64,000 nt of DNA from Bifidobacterium simiiventris (GCF_019331715.1 NZ_JAHBBG010000008.1:41724-105723), one strand, 5' to 3'. Positions 54,131 to 63,411 are shown, counted from the first letter of the stretch. Translations and numbers: made by a program. The notes: generated by a model not told the origin, from the sequence alone.

Positions 54131-55393
54131 TCAGCGCTGCCGCCCGGCCCGCTTCTTGACCAGCGTCACGCTCGCCAGCGCCACCACATACAGCGCCGTG
54201 ATCACGGGAATCAGTGCGGCGTACCGGTGCGCCTGATCGGGCGCATGCGTGACCACGAACGACGCGAGCTGGTTACCGCTCAGCCCCGCGAACGCCCACG
54301 CGCTCAGCGTCAGGCCGTGCGTGGTCGACACGGTTTTCGTGCCGAAATGCTGGTCGAGCAGCACCGGCAGCGTGGAGAAGCCGCCGCCGTAGCCCGCATT
54401 GACAAGGAACAGCATGGCCAGCACCGCCCACAGCAGGGCGTTATCGATGCTGTTGAGCGCCACCTGCAGCACGCATACCGCGATCGACATGACGAAGATG
54501 ATCTGATACACGCTTTCGCGACGCGTGAGATGGTCGGAGATCGTGGAGAAGCCGATGCGGCCGGCCGCGTTGAACACGGCGTCGACCGCGAGCACGAGTC
54601 CGATGACGCCCGCGATCGCAGCGGCCAGCTCGCTCTGGTTCAGCCCCACGTACTGCGGGAACGACTGCAGAACGTCGTGCAGGATGTCCTTCTCCTGGCT
54701 GATGAGGGCCAGACCGCAGGTGATGTTGAGATAGAATGCGATCCAGATGCCCCAGAACACGGGTTTCTTGAGAATCTCGCGGCGGCTGACGTGCGAGACG
54801 GCCGGATCGTAGACCCAGCCGGCCGGCCGGCGGATCAGCAGGAATCCGACGAACATCATCACCGCGTAGATCGCGGCGAGCACGTAGAACATGGCGACCA
54901 ATCCGACCGTGCCGATCAGCCCTTCCATCACCGGACTGGCGATGGCCTTGGCCAAGCCGAATCCGGCCACCGCGATGCCGGTCGCGAGCCCCTTGTTGTC
55001 CGCGAACCACAGCATGAGGTTCTTGACCGGCGTCAGATAGCCGACGCCCAATCCGACGCCCATGATCGCGCCGTAGCAGATGAACACGCCCGGCAGGAAG
55101 TGCAGCGCGATGCTCACGCCCGTGCCGGCGAACCCGACCACGAAGCAGATCATCGACACGAGCGCGGACCGTTTGATGTTCTTCTCCACCATCGGCCCGG
55201 CGAACGCGGCGGACATGCCGAGGAAGAAGATGGCGAGCGAGAACGCCCATTCCACCGAGGACGGGCTGGCGTTGAGCTGGTCGGCGATCAGCTGCTTGAA
55301 CACGCTCCAACAGTAGACGGTGCCGATCGGGATATGGATCAGCAGTGCGGGAAGGATGGCGCTGATCCAACGGTTCGTGGCGAGACGTGCCAT
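54131..55393 (-). CDS. MFS transporter, OFA (oxalate/formate antiporter-like) family
   Basis: This 420-residue, 12-helix carrier starts MARLATNRWISAILPALLIHIPIGTVY in the OFA style (broken here: the N-terminus is followed by CWSVFKQLIAD). The loop 2-3 segment is GPMVEKNIKRSALV, and the family glycine motif is YGAIMGVGLGVGYLTPVKNLMLWF. The central loop RRPAGWVYDPA is short. The C-terminus is basic (VKKRAGRQR). OFA members exchange small carboxylates, but the substrate here is unknown. The upstream 55394-55821 holds its promoter; no gene or repeat is recognised there. Confidence 0.88.
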   Translation of the reverse strand: MARLATNRWISAILPALLIHIPIGTVYCWSVFKQLIADQLNASPSSVEWAFSLAIFFLGMSAAFAGPMVEKNIKRSALVSMICFVVGFAGTGVSIALHFLPGVFICYGAIMGVGLGVGYLTPVKNLMLWFADNKGLATGIAVAGFGLAKAIASPVMEGLIGTVGLVAMFYVLAAIYAVMMFVGFLLIRRPAGWVYDPAVSHVSRREILKKPVFWGIWIAFYLNITCGLALISQEKDILHDVLQSFPQYVGLNQSELAAAIAGVIGLVLAVDAVFNAAGRIGFSTISDHLTRRESVYQIIFVMSIAVCVLQVALNSIDNALLWAVLAMLFLVNAGYGGGFSTLPVLLDQHFGTKTVSTTHGLTLSAWAFAGLSGNQLASFVVTHAPDQAHRYAALIPVITALYVVALASVTLVKKRAGRQR

Positions 55394-55821
55394 GCGGGCT
55401 GGGTCCTTTCGTGGCTGGCGATAGTGGTGTCATATCAGCCGGTGCCGCAAGAGACTGCCTGCCGCGCACGTCGCCGCGAATGTGCTTGGCGGTCCGTGCC
55501 GCTCGCGTCGCGCGATCATCTCGCGCGGCCGGCGTGCCCTGACCGAACATCCTTGGTGTGCGTTTATCGGCGTTGCTGTCCCCTGTCGACGCCGACAATC
55601 AGCACTATACCGCCGTTCTTGTTGTACGACACGCGCCCTGCGCCGCAAGTGTGCGTGAGATAGTTCACATTGGTTGTGTGCTGAACGGCAATCGTCGCTA
55701 TGTGCGAGTCTATGTCGCGATCGCGCGAACAGAGCGGCGGTGCGGTGTACGGAATGTGCATAAACGCGATGAAAAAAACGGACGCCATTGTCCTGGATAA
55801 TCAGCTTCGTTGATGGTTGGG
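55394..55821. other. Intergenic region upstream of the MFS gene
   Basis: 428 bases without a supported gene on either strand, and no strong hairpin. Short frames present have no ribosome-binding site. Confidence 0.45.
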
Positions 55822-55947
55822 TTACCTGTCCTGATCGTATTCGCGGGCGATCGTGATCATGGTCTTGGCCATGTCGTCGTTCATGTGCTTCATGTTGGCG
55901 AATCCGGTCATGACCAGTCCGCGCTTCACGTACTTGAGCATATCCAT
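55822..55947 (-). CDS. 41-residue Met/Lys-rich small protein
   Basis: A short frame beginning MDMLKYVKRGLVMTGFANMK and ending TIAREYDQDR, with six further residues rich in Met/Asp between. A very strong ribosome-binding site (GGGGAGGAGGTG) lies about seven bases before the ATG. An operator-promoter unit lies upstream: ATCTCATCGTTGAGAT (55993-56008) and -10-like TATGCT (minus strand, 55988-55983). The same operator plus TATGCTGG precedes the GH2 gene, so expression should be linked to galactoside genes. No transmembrane helix; an amphipathic helix is plausible. No family recognised. Confidence 0.7.
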   Translation of the reverse strand: MDMLKYVKRGLVMTGFANMKHMNDDMAKTMITIAREYDQDR

Positions 55948-55982
55948 CGTGCGTCACCTCCTCCCCTGCTTGGCTGACATCC

Positions 55983-56008
55983 AGCATAGCGTATCTCATC
56001 GTTGAGAT
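55983..56008 (-). promoter_or_regulatory. Operator and promoter of the 41-residue gene
   Basis: The palindromic ATCTCATCGTTGAGAT (55993-56008; arms TATCTCA/TGAGATA around TCGT when extended one base each side) is followed four bases later on the minus strand by TATGCTGG. The 16-mer recurs exactly, in the opposite strand sense, at 61598-61613. Confidence 0.85.
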
Positions 56009-56062
56009 AATTGCGGTCGGGTTACGGGACGATGACGGTTGACTGACATATGGCTGGATATG

Positions 56063-56096
56063 GCAAAGCCTCCGCGGGGTTGGGCGGAGGCTTTGC
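56063..56096. terminator. Hairpin in the region right of the 41-residue gene
   Basis: Perfect 13-bp arms GCAAAGCCTCCGC (56063-56075) and GCGGAGGCTTTGC (56084-56096). It probably terminates minus-strand transcripts arriving from the GH2 gene. Confidence 0.7.
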
Positions 56097-56195
56097 GAGG
56101 CCGTCTGAAGCAGGATGGAAACAAGAGACGGCCGGATCAGCACAACATCAGTATGGTCGTATAGGCATCACCTCGATTTGTGGTGGGTTCATGCT

Positions 56196-56360
56196 GTCAT
56201 TTCGAGCGCGGCGAAGCCGAGTCGAGAAATCTTGCGATGATGTCGGTGCGTCGAAGGATTTCTCCGCTCGCTTCGCTCGGTCGAAATGACATGGGGTATG
56301 GAGATCTTCGTTTGGTCGGAATGATATGTATGTGGGGATCTCCGTTCGGTCGGAATGACG
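56196..56360. repeat. GTCATTTCGA-family palindrome with two partial right ends
   Basis: A complete copy at 56196-56290, then partial right arms ending TTTGGTCGGAATGAT (to about 56325) and GTTCGGTCGGAATGAC (to 56359). It directly abuts the 3' end of the GH2 gene. Confidence 0.88.
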
Positions 56361-56375
56361 CGGGTGGGGCGTGTC

Positions 56376-59300
56376 CTACTTGTCGAAGACGACGTGGTAG
56401 GTGCGGGTGGCGGTGCCGTCCTCGGAGGTGACGACCACCTGCGTTTCGGCGTCGCCGGGCACGACGGTCACGGCCGCGTTGTTGCCGGCGGGCAACACCG
56501 CGAGGCTCGACTCATGACCGGCCGCGACGTGCACGGTTTCGGCAGCCGGATCGAATCCGGCCAGCGCCTCGCCGTCCACGGTCAGGCCCGCGATCGTCGC
56601 ATCGGAGTTGAGCGCCGGAATCTGCGCGTCGCCACGCACCTCGGTGATCGCCACGACCGCGTCTTCGGCCGACTCGAACGTGATGCGAATGCGTGACGTG
56701 CGCACCATGTCGAACGAGTAGGTCGTCTCGTCGCCCTTCGACGACATCGACGAACCCGGCTTGTCGCCGACGGTCGCGTACACCCACGCGGCGTCGTTGG
56801 TCTGCTCGACCGGATGCGGCGTGACGGTCAGGTTACGCACCGGCTGCCAGTCGCCGTTCGCGTCGAGATATTCGACGCCGACGTGCTCCGGCAGCGCCAC
56901 GTTCTCGCCGTCCAGGCAGTAGTACACGGTGAACGCGCCGAGGATGAACGGCGTCTCCTCGCCGTAGCCGAAGCGGTACTCGAGCCATGCGGTGCGTGAC
57001 GGGTCGCCGGTGGTGGACCAGCGGTTCTTCAGGTTGTAGCCCACGCGCGGCGTGTACGAGACGATGCCGTCCATGAGCAGCGAGCTGTCCTCCTGCGCCT
57101 TCGGATCGGGGTTGGTGTAGGAGGCGCGCACCTGCGGGTACACGTCGTTGCGGTACGAGAACAGATCGCGGTTCTGCACGTGGTCGTCGGTCACGCGAAC
57201 GTGTGCAACGGCCTGCTCCTCGATGCCCTCGACCGTACCGAGCAGCGAGAACGTGCCCGGATGACGGTACGTGGCCGCTTCCGGAACATCCCACGTGACC
57301 GGGCGCTGTTCCTTCGCGCCGTCGGACCAGTAGACGGTGACCTCGGGCACGTTCTCCTGGATGAGCGGCTCGATGCCGGTGATCGTCGCGAGCGACACCG
57401 TTTGCACTGCGGCGACCTCGACCACCTGCACGCTGGTCGTCACGTCACGATCGAAACGTGCGATCTTGCCGCGCAGCGTGACCGTACCGGCGGTGGCGAA
57501 AACCGCGTCGGACACCGGTTCCCAAGCGATCGGCAGCGGCGCGTCGACGCCGTGGCCGAACGAGACGATCGCGGTGGCGGGCAGTTCCGGCGTGGTGCCG
57601 GCGACGGTGCGCACGTTGGCAACGGTCGTCTTGACCGGGGTCTTCGGTTCGCTGCCGGCCGTGACGGTGACGATCGCCGGGGCGCTGGTCTTGATCACGC
57701 CGCCGTACGTGACGGTTGCAGTAACGTTTGCCGTGCCGCTCAGTCGCGCCTCGACGGTGCCATCGTGTGCAACGCCGGCAACCGACTCGTCGCTGGATGC
57801 GAACGTGACCGTCGCATCGTCGTTCATCGCCAGTTCGATCGGACGTCCGACCTCGTCGGTCGCGCGGACCGACAGCGCAGCCGTCTCGTCCTCGGCCAGC
57901 GTGTGCGTCGGCGGTACGATCGTCACTTCGGCGACCGGTGCCGGCGGCACGTCGAGATCGAGCGCGTATGAGCCGTGCTGCTCGCCGTCCTCGGACGTGA
58001 CGCGCACGACGTACGAGCCGTATGGATAGTGCAGCGGCGGCACGACGACCGCGGTCGCGTTGTCGGCCGCGGTGGCCTCGATGACCGGCGCGGGATCGAT
58101 GTACGCGCGATGCAGCGTGTAGCGGTGCGTGCCGGCGGCGAAGTCGGCGAGCGGCTTGCCGTCCACGGTGATCGACGCGAGATCGGTCGTGTCGTGCGCG
58201 GTGTCGTCGGATGCGGTCAGCGTGCGCACGGTTGCGGTGACCGGCAGATCGTAGCCTTCGACGGTGCCGCTGAACGTTGCGGTGTCGCCGGAGGCGCTGG
58301 TTGCGACGGGCCACGCGACCGGAGCGTCGGTTTCGCTGCCGTCGTCGAAGACGACCATCGCGCGGGCCGGGAGCGCCGGATCGGTGCCGGCCGCGGCGGC
58401 CAGCGTGACCGGACGTGCGGCGAGCGGATGCGCGACGGTGACGGTCGCGTGTACCGGCAGACCGGCTGCCTCGCCGTTGACGACGAAGGACTGCGCGCCG
58501 GACTTGGCTGCGGCGGTCTGGTCAAGCAGGTCGGCGGCGGCCCAGACGACCGGGACTTCGGCGCGGGAGTTGTCCGCGAGCAGCGCGGTCACGGTCTGCG
58601 GCAGCGCCGGCGTCTCACCGGCACGCACGCGCACCGCGGCGTCGCGCACGGCGAGGACCTTATCTCCTCGGCTCCCCTTGTCAGGGGAGCTGGCCGACGA
58701 AGTCGGACTGAGGGGTAGTCCGGCGCTTTGGGACGCCTCGGGTGCGGACACTCCCCCGGCCACGGACTCGGTCAGGAACACCTCGACGGAGTCGGAACGC
58801 AGGCCCTTGGCCGTCGCGGTCACGCGGATCGGCTTGCCGGAGCCGTCGGACGCGACGATCGCCAGCACCTTGCCAGAGTACGCGGAGTGCACCGGCGACT
58901 GCAGCGGCTCGGTGTTCGCCTGATAGCCGTTGTCGGTGCCCAGCAGACGCCCGTGTTCCACGTGAAACACGATCTCGTTGTTCGCGCGCGGCACGATCAC
59001 GCCGGCGTCATCGATCACGTCGGCCTCGACGAAGCTCAGGTCGTGACCGTCGCCGTCGATCACATGACGGTCCGGAATCAGTTTGATCCCAGCCGGCGCG
59101 CCCGCGGTCGTGATCGAATCACGCGCGACGACCTTGCCGGACTTGTCGTACGCGACGACCTCGACCGTACCCGGCTCGAACGGCACCTCCCACTGCAGGG
59201 TCAGCTGCTTCGGCTCGTTGCCGTTCTTCTGGTAGCGGTACTCGAACGGCTTGTCGGCGTACTTGTTGCTCAGGTGGAACGTCGCCTCGTGCGACTCGAA

Positions 59301-61358
59301 CTCGCGCTTGCCGAGCGAACGGCCGTTGACGAACAGCTCCGCGCTCGCGGCGTTCGTGTAGGCCCACACGGCCACCGACTCGCCCTCGTCCCAGTTCCAG
59401 TGCGGCAGCAGATGCACCATCGGCGCATCCTCCGGGTCGGTCCACAGCGCCTTGTACAGCCACCACGGGTTCTTCGGGAAGCCGGCCGTGTCGACCATGC
59501 CGTAGTAGGAGCGCAACGGCGCGAGCACGGTGCCGTCGGACTCCGGCATCTCCGGCTTGTTCCAGTAGAAGTTCGAGATGTACGGCGCCGGCTCGCCGAT
59601 GTAGTCGAAGCCGGTCCACGCGAACTCGCCGACGTTGAACGGCAGGTTCACGAGACGGTCGAACGCGATGTCGAGCGGGTAGCCGCGGTTCGTGGTGACG
59701 TTGTAGTCGGAGATCTCGTACGTGTTCTCCGTCCACGGCCGGCGGCCCTTGGCGAAAGGATAGTCGCGGCCGCGCAGCTGCCATTCGTCCGTGAGGATCG
59801 TCGGGTGCACGTAGAAGCCGCGGCACGGCGTGCAGTTGCCGGATTCGGAGTTGAGGATCACGTCGTTCGGGTGCTTCTCGTGCACCTTTTCCATCTGGTC
59901 GCGGTTGATGTAGGAGTAGCCGCGCACGTCCATCTGCTCGTGGATCTTGTTGCCGATGCCGTCGATGCCCTTGGACAGGTAGGATGCGTCGTTGACGGAG
60001 TTCGGGCGGGTCGGGTCGAGCAGGTGGCAGCGACGGGTCAGGTCGGCGGCGATCGGGATTTCGGCCTCCTGCCAGGCGACCTCGTTGCCCATGCCCCACA
60101 TGAACACGCACGGCTCGTTGCGGTCGCGCAGGATCATCGTGGCGAGATCCTCCGGGTAGTCCTGGGCGAAGTAGTTGGAGTAGTCGTTGCGGTTCTTCGG
60201 CGCAGTCCACATGTCGGTGAGCTCTTCGAGCAGCAGGAAGCCCATGCGGCTGCACTCCTCGGCCCACACCTTGGAGCACGGGTTGTGGCTGGTGCGGATC
60301 GCGTTGACGCCCGCGTCCTTGAGGATTTCGAGCTGGCGCACGACGGCGCGGCGGTAGGTGGCCGCGCCCAGCGCGCCGAGATCGTGGTGCATGCACATGC
60401 CGAGCGCGCGCATGTTCACGCCGTTGAGGTACAGGCCAGACGCCGGGTCGAGCGTGATCCAGCGCAGGCCGATCTTCGATTCGGTCTCGTCGATGGCCTC
60501 GCCGCTTTCGCCGGACAGTACGGTGGTGCGCAGCGTGTAGCGGTACGGGTCGGACGTGCTCCACAGGCGCGGGTTCGGCACGGCGACGGTCTGCTCGTAG
60601 CGGTTGGCGGCGTCCGCGTCGTCGTAGTGGGCGGCGGCGTGCGTGGTGTCCGGCGTGTTTGCGGGGACGGTGACATGGTCGGAGACGGACGCGACGACGG
60701 TGCCGTCGGCGTCCACGACTTCCGTCAGCAGGACGATCGGCTGGTCCTCGGCAGTTTCGTTGGCGACGATCGTGGCGACGTGCACGTTCGCGACGCCCTG
60801 CTTGACGTCGGCCTCGAGCGTCGGCGTGGTGACCTGCGTGCCGAAGCGGGCGACGTGGACCGGCTCGGTGACGGTGAGCGTCACGTCGCGGTAGATGCCG
60901 GCGCCGGCGTACCAGCGCGAGCTCGGCTCCTCGTTGTTGGAGCGCACGGTGATGACGTTCTTCTCGCCGAGCTTGAGCTTGCCGGTCAGGTCGATGCTGA
61001 AGGCGGTGTAGCCGTAGTGGTGTTCGGCGATCTTGACGCCGTTGAGCCAGATCTCGGCACGGTCCATCACGCCGTCGAAGTCGAGGGTGACGCGCTTGCC
61101 TTCCAGTGCGGTCGGGGCGACGAAGGTCTTGCGGTACCAGCCTTCGCCGACCTTGAGGTAGCCGACGGTGGCGCGGGCGTTGCGCGAGAACTTGCCTTCC
61201 ACGCCGTAGTCGTGCGGCAGGGTGACGGGGCGCCAGTCGGCGTCGTCGTAGGCCGGCTTCTCCGCGCCGTTCGGCGTGCCGCGGAAGAAGCGCCATCCGT
61301 GGTTGAAATCATTGGCGCGCTGAGAGAACGCGTCGGTCGGGTTGGTGTCTGTCGTCAT
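56376..61358 (-). CDS. GH2 beta-galactosidase, large multidomain form
   Basis: This 1660-residue enzyme without signal peptide or C-terminal anchor is predicted cytoplasmic. The GH2 sugar-binding domain begins FNHGWRFFRGTP. In the catalytic barrel the acid/base is Glu426 in WGMGNEVAW and the nucleophile Glu505 in ILNSESGNC; the conserved FAWTGFDYIGEP follows at about 579-590. After a DUF4982-like domain come Ig-like (Big_4/Big_2) and cadherin-like beta-sandwich modules, a discoidin-like domain near 1480-1590 and a final beta-sandwich. Relatives include the large bifidobacterial transgalactosylating beta-galactosidases, many of which are secreted. ATG 61358 has GGAGGT upstream. A repeat copy is inserted in frame near residue 885. 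Divergent from the GPH symporter. Confidence 0.9.
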   Translation of the reverse strand: MTTDTNPTDAFSQRANDFNHGWRFFRGTPNGAEKPAYDDADWRPVTLPHDYGVEGKFSRNARATVGYLKVGEGWYRKTFVAPTALEGKRVTLDFDGVMDRAEIWLNGVKIAEHHYGYTAFSIDLTGKLKLGEKNVITVRSNNEEPSSRWYAGAGIYRDVTLTVTEPVHVARFGTQVTTPTLEADVKQGVANVHVATIVANETAEDQPIVLLTEVVDADGTVVASVSDHVTVPANTPDTTHAAAHYDDADAANRYEQTVAVPNPRLWSTSDPYRYTLRTTVLSGESGEAIDETESKIGLRWITLDPASGLYLNGVNMRALGMCMHHDLGALGAATYRRAVVRQLEILKDAGVNAIRTSHNPCSKVWAEECSRMGFLLLEELTDMWTAPKNRNDYSNYFAQDYPEDLATMILRDRNEPCVFMWGMGNEVAWQEAEIPIAADLTRRCHLLDPTRPNSVNDASYLSKGIDGIGNKIHEQMDVRGYSYINRDQMEKVHEKHPNDVILNSESGNCTPCRGFYVHPTILTDEWQLRGRDYPFAKGRRPWTENTYEISDYNVTTNRGYPLDIAFDRLVNLPFNVGEFAWTGFDYIGEPAPYISNFYWNKPEMPESDGTVLAPLRSYYGMVDTAGFPKNPWWLYKALWTDPEDAPMVHLLPHWNWDEGESVAVWAYTNAASAELFVNGRSLGKREFESHEATFHLSNKYADKPFEYRYQKNGNEPKQLTLQWEVPFEPGTVEVVAYDKSGKVVARDSITTAGAPAGIKLIPDRHVIDGDGHDLSFVEADVIDDAGVIVPRANNEIVFHVEHGRLLGTDNGYQANTEPLQSPVHSAYSGKVLAIVASDGSGKPIRVTATAKGLRSDSVEVFLTESVAGGVSAPEASQSAGLPLSPTSSASSPDKGSRGDKVLAVRDAAVRVRAGETPALPQTVTALLADNSRAEVPVVWAAADLLDQTAAAKSGAQSFVVNGEAAGLPVHATVTVAHPLAARPVTLAAAAGTDPALPARAMVVFDDGSETDAPVAWPVATSASGDTATFSGTVEGYDLPVTATVRTLTASDDTAHDTTDLASITVDGKPLADFAAGTHRYTLHRAYIDPAPVIEATAADNATAVVVPPLHYPYGSYVVRVTSEDGEQHGSYALDLDVPPAPVAEVTIVPPTHTLAEDETAALSVRATDEVGRPIELAMNDDATVTFASSDESVAGVAHDGTVEARLSGTANVTATVTYGGVIKTSAPAIVTVTAGSEPKTPVKTTVANVRTVAGTTPELPATAIVSFGHGVDAPLPIAWEPVSDAVFATAGTVTLRGKIARFDRDVTTSVQVVEVAAVQTVSLATITGIEPLIQENVPEVTVYWSDGAKEQRPVTWDVPEAATYRHPGTFSLLGTVEGIEEQAVAHVRVTDDHVQNRDLFSYRNDVYPQVRASYTNPDPKAQEDSSLLMDGIVSYTPRVGYNLKNRWSTTGDPSRTAWLEYRFGYGEETPFILGAFTVYYCLDGENVALPEHVGVEYLDANGDWQPVRNLTVTPHPVEQTNDAAWVYATVGDKPGSSMSSKGDETTYSFDMVRTSRIRITFESAEDAVVAITEVRGDAQIPALNSDATIAGLTVDGEALAGFDPAAETVHVAAGHESSLAVLPAGNNAAVTVVPGDAETQVVVTSEDGTATRTYHVVFDK
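58666..58725. repeat. CTCGGCTCCCC-family repeat inside the GH2 coding sequence
   Basis: CCTCGGCTCCCCTTGTCAGG...GACTGAGGGGTAG matches the repeats between ahpC and the reductase gene. Here it is translated, on the opposite strand, as a Ser/Pro-rich stretch (LPLSPTSSASSPDKGS) in an interdomain linker without breaking the frame. Confidence 0.75.
58954..58969. promoter_or_regulatory. parS site inside the GH2 gene
   Basis: TGTTCCACGTGAAACA differs from the parS consensus at one position. It lies about 40 kb from dnaA, within coding sequence, where it encodes part of IVFHVEHGR. Confidence 0.7.
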
Positions 61359-61442
61359 CGTAAGACCTCCATTGACTTGTGATGAGCGAGCTTTGGTGCA
61401 GCATTGCGTGTGGTGTCGGCTCCCTCCCCTTCGTCGCCTCAT

Positions 61443-61536
61443 GTCATCTCGACCGAGCGATAGCGAGCGGAGAGATCTTTCAATGGCCTGGCATCGGAAA
61501 GATCTCTCCGCTCGGCTTCGCCTCGGTCGAGATGAC
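61443..61536. repeat. GTCATTTCGA-family palindrome (GTCATCTCGA variant) before GH2
   Basis: A 94-bp copy in which both arms carry matching changes: GTCATCTCGACCGAGCG...GGAGAGATCTT on the left and AAGATCTCTCC...GGTCGAGATGAC on the right. The compensating changes preserve pairing. It lies in the 5' leader of the GH2 gene, between the operator and the start codon. Confidence 0.9.
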
Positions 61537-61589
61537 ATGGAGACGGACGGGAACGGGAGTCGGTTGACTACTTTGTTGTGACATGAACC

Positions 61590-61685
61590 AGCATATCATC
61601 TCAACGATGAGATTGTTGAAAAATGTTGATTTAATGGGTTGTCAAAACGCCGCTGATGGCGCGAAAATCTTAACGATGATATAGT
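61590..61685. promoter_or_regulatory. Divergent GH2/GPH promoter with two operators
   Basis: Operator 1, ATCTCAACGATGAGAT (61598-61613), is the exact complement of the site before the 41-residue gene, and on the minus strand is followed by TATGCTGG (from 61595). Operator 2, ATCTTAACGATGATAT (61667-61682), differs at two positions and overlaps a plus-strand -10-like TATAGT (61680-61685) for the symporter gene. The regulator is not encoded in the window. Confidence 0.8.
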
Positions 61686-61785
61686 TTTGAACCAGGTCAA
61701 ACGAATGTGCGTCGACGGCGTGTCGCGAGGTCGCGACAAGGAGTGCCGCAGTCGGACGCACGGAAGCAGGAAGGATAGGACGACG

Positions 61786-63411
61786 ATGTCTATGCAATCG
61801 TCAGGGTCGCGCGCGCCGCACGGCCGCCAATCGGCCGCCGAGGCCACCATCAAACCGCTGTCGTGGAAGGCCAAGCTCGGCTACTCCACGTTCTCGCTGT
61901 CGTACGTCATGCAGACCATGATCGTCACGTGGCAGATGTTCTACTTCACCACGTTCCTGAACGTGCCGATGGCCGTCACCGCCGTGCTCATCGCCACCGG
62001 CAAGATCGTCGCGTCCGTCATCGGGCCGGTCTGGGGATACATCTCCGACCGCATGTACCGCAACGCGCTCGGCCGCAGGTTCGGCCGCCGCCGGTCCATC
62101 CTGATCTTCGCGATCCCCGCGAACTTCGTCTTCTACCTGCTGCTGTGGATCCCCAACCTGCCGATCGCGGTCTACTTCTTCGCGAACCTGCTGTACTGGG
62201 CGTTCTTCGCCGGCATCACCACCGTGCAGTACGGCCTGCCGAGCGAAATGACCGAGAACCCGACCCAGCGCGCACAGCTCGTCGGCGTCAACCAGATCGC
62301 CGGCGCGATCGGCGGCACGTTCCTGTCCGTGCTCAACGTCTACCTGTTCACCATCTGGGGCAAGGACAACTGGGAATCGTACTTCAACATGGCCCTGCTG
62401 TACGGCATCATCGGCACTGCCGTGCTGCTGCTCGGGTTCCTGTCGATCCAGGAGCGGCCGTTCGACGAATCGACCAACGTGTCCGATGCGGATGTCGATC
62501 CGGCTGCGAACGCTGGCAGCGGCGACAACGTTGCTGCAAACGGCAGACTCGGCTTCGGCCAGCGGCTCGTCTCGGTCGTCTGGAACTTCCTGTCCGTGCT
62601 CAAGGTCAAGGAATTCCGCAACTATCTCGGCCTGTACCTGTCCGAGGAGATGTTCCGCACCGTGCGCGGCACGCTCAACACGTACTTCGTGATCTTCGTG
62701 CTGCTGCTCGACCCGCAGACCGTCTCGCTCGCCACCGGCGTGAACCTGCTGTTCGGCATCGCGTGCGTCGGATTCTTCATGTGGGTCACCGCGCGCATCG
62801 GCGGCCCGCGGGCGTACCGTCTCGGCGGCATCGAGGTGATCTTCGTGTTCCTCGCGATGTTCGCGCTCGCGATGAACGCCGGGAGTCTGCCGACCGGCAC
62901 GCGCGCCGTGCTGTACATCGGCCTCGGCCTGTTCATGAACTTCGGCATCACCGGCGTGGTGAACGCTACGCAGTACACGTACACGTTCATTCCCGACGTG
63001 GACGAGATCATCACGTCCAAGCGGCGCGAGGGGCAGTACGCGGCCATCAACTCGACCATCGACGACATCTTCTCCTCCGCCGAGACGATCGTGATCGGAC
63101 TCGTGCTGGAGGCGACCGGATTCGTGGAGGGCGCGCAGTCGCAGCCGCCGCAGACCGTGTTCGCGCTCGCGTGCCTGTTCTCGTTCGTGCCGATCGTGAT
63201 CTGCATCGTCGGCATCGTGTTCACGTACCGGCTGAGGCTCAACCGGGAGAATCATGAGCTGCTGCTGGCCGAGATCGCGCGGTTGCGCGAGGGCGGATCC
63301 ATGGCCGACGTGACGGACGAGACGCGCGCACTGGTCGAAAGCCTGACCGGCATGCCGTACGAGCGGTGCTGGGGCCACAACAACGTGATCAACGTCGCCC
63401 GGCGCGGGTGA
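61786..63411 (+). CDS. GPH-family galactoside:cation symporter
   Basis: This 541-residue transporter of the glycoside-pentoside-hexuronide family (LacS/MelB type) imports lactose or related galactosides with a cation. Twelve helices are predicted; family features are KLGYSTFSLSYVMQTMIVTW, GYISDRMYRNALGRRFGRRR (after helix 2) and YTFIPDVDEIITSKRREGQYAA near residue 405. A polar loop of about 30 residues (DADVDPAANAGSGDN) divides the halves. The C-terminus lacks an EIIA domain. ATG 61786 has AAGGA upstream; the frame opens at 61687. It is paired with the divergent GH2 gene to form an uptake and hydrolysis module. Confidence 0.92.
   Translation: MSMQSSGSRAPHGRQSAAEATIKPLSWKAKLGYSTFSLSYVMQTMIVTWQMFYFTTFLNVPMAVTAVLIATGKIVASVIGPVWGYISDRMYRNALGRRFGRRRSILIFAIPANFVFYLLLWIPNLPIAVYFFANLLYWAFFAGITTVQYGLPSEMTENPTQRAQLVGVNQIAGAIGGTFLSVLNVYLFTIWGKDNWESYFNMALLYGIIGTAVLLLGFLSIQERPFDESTNVSDADVDPAANAGSGDNVAANGRLGFGQRLVSVVWNFLSVLKVKEFRNYLGLYLSEEMFRTVRGTLNTYFVIFVLLLDPQTVSLATGVNLLFGIACVGFFMWVTARIGGPRAYRLGGIEVIFVFLAMFALAMNAGSLPTGTRAVLYIGLGLFMNFGITGVVNATQYTYTFIPDVDEIITSKRREGQYAAINSTIDDIFSSAETIVIGLVLEATGFVEGAQSQPPQTVFALACLFSFVPIVICIVGIVFTYRLRLNRENHELLLAEIARLREGGSMADVTDETRALVESLTGMPYERCWGHNNVINVARRG

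Noticed and set aside
58728..61382. Long plus-strand open frame of 884 codons opposite the GH2 gene
   Set aside because: It is the antisense shadow of a well-supported GH2 gene in high-GC DNA; the residues are Arg/Val/Asp-biased and no domain is seen.
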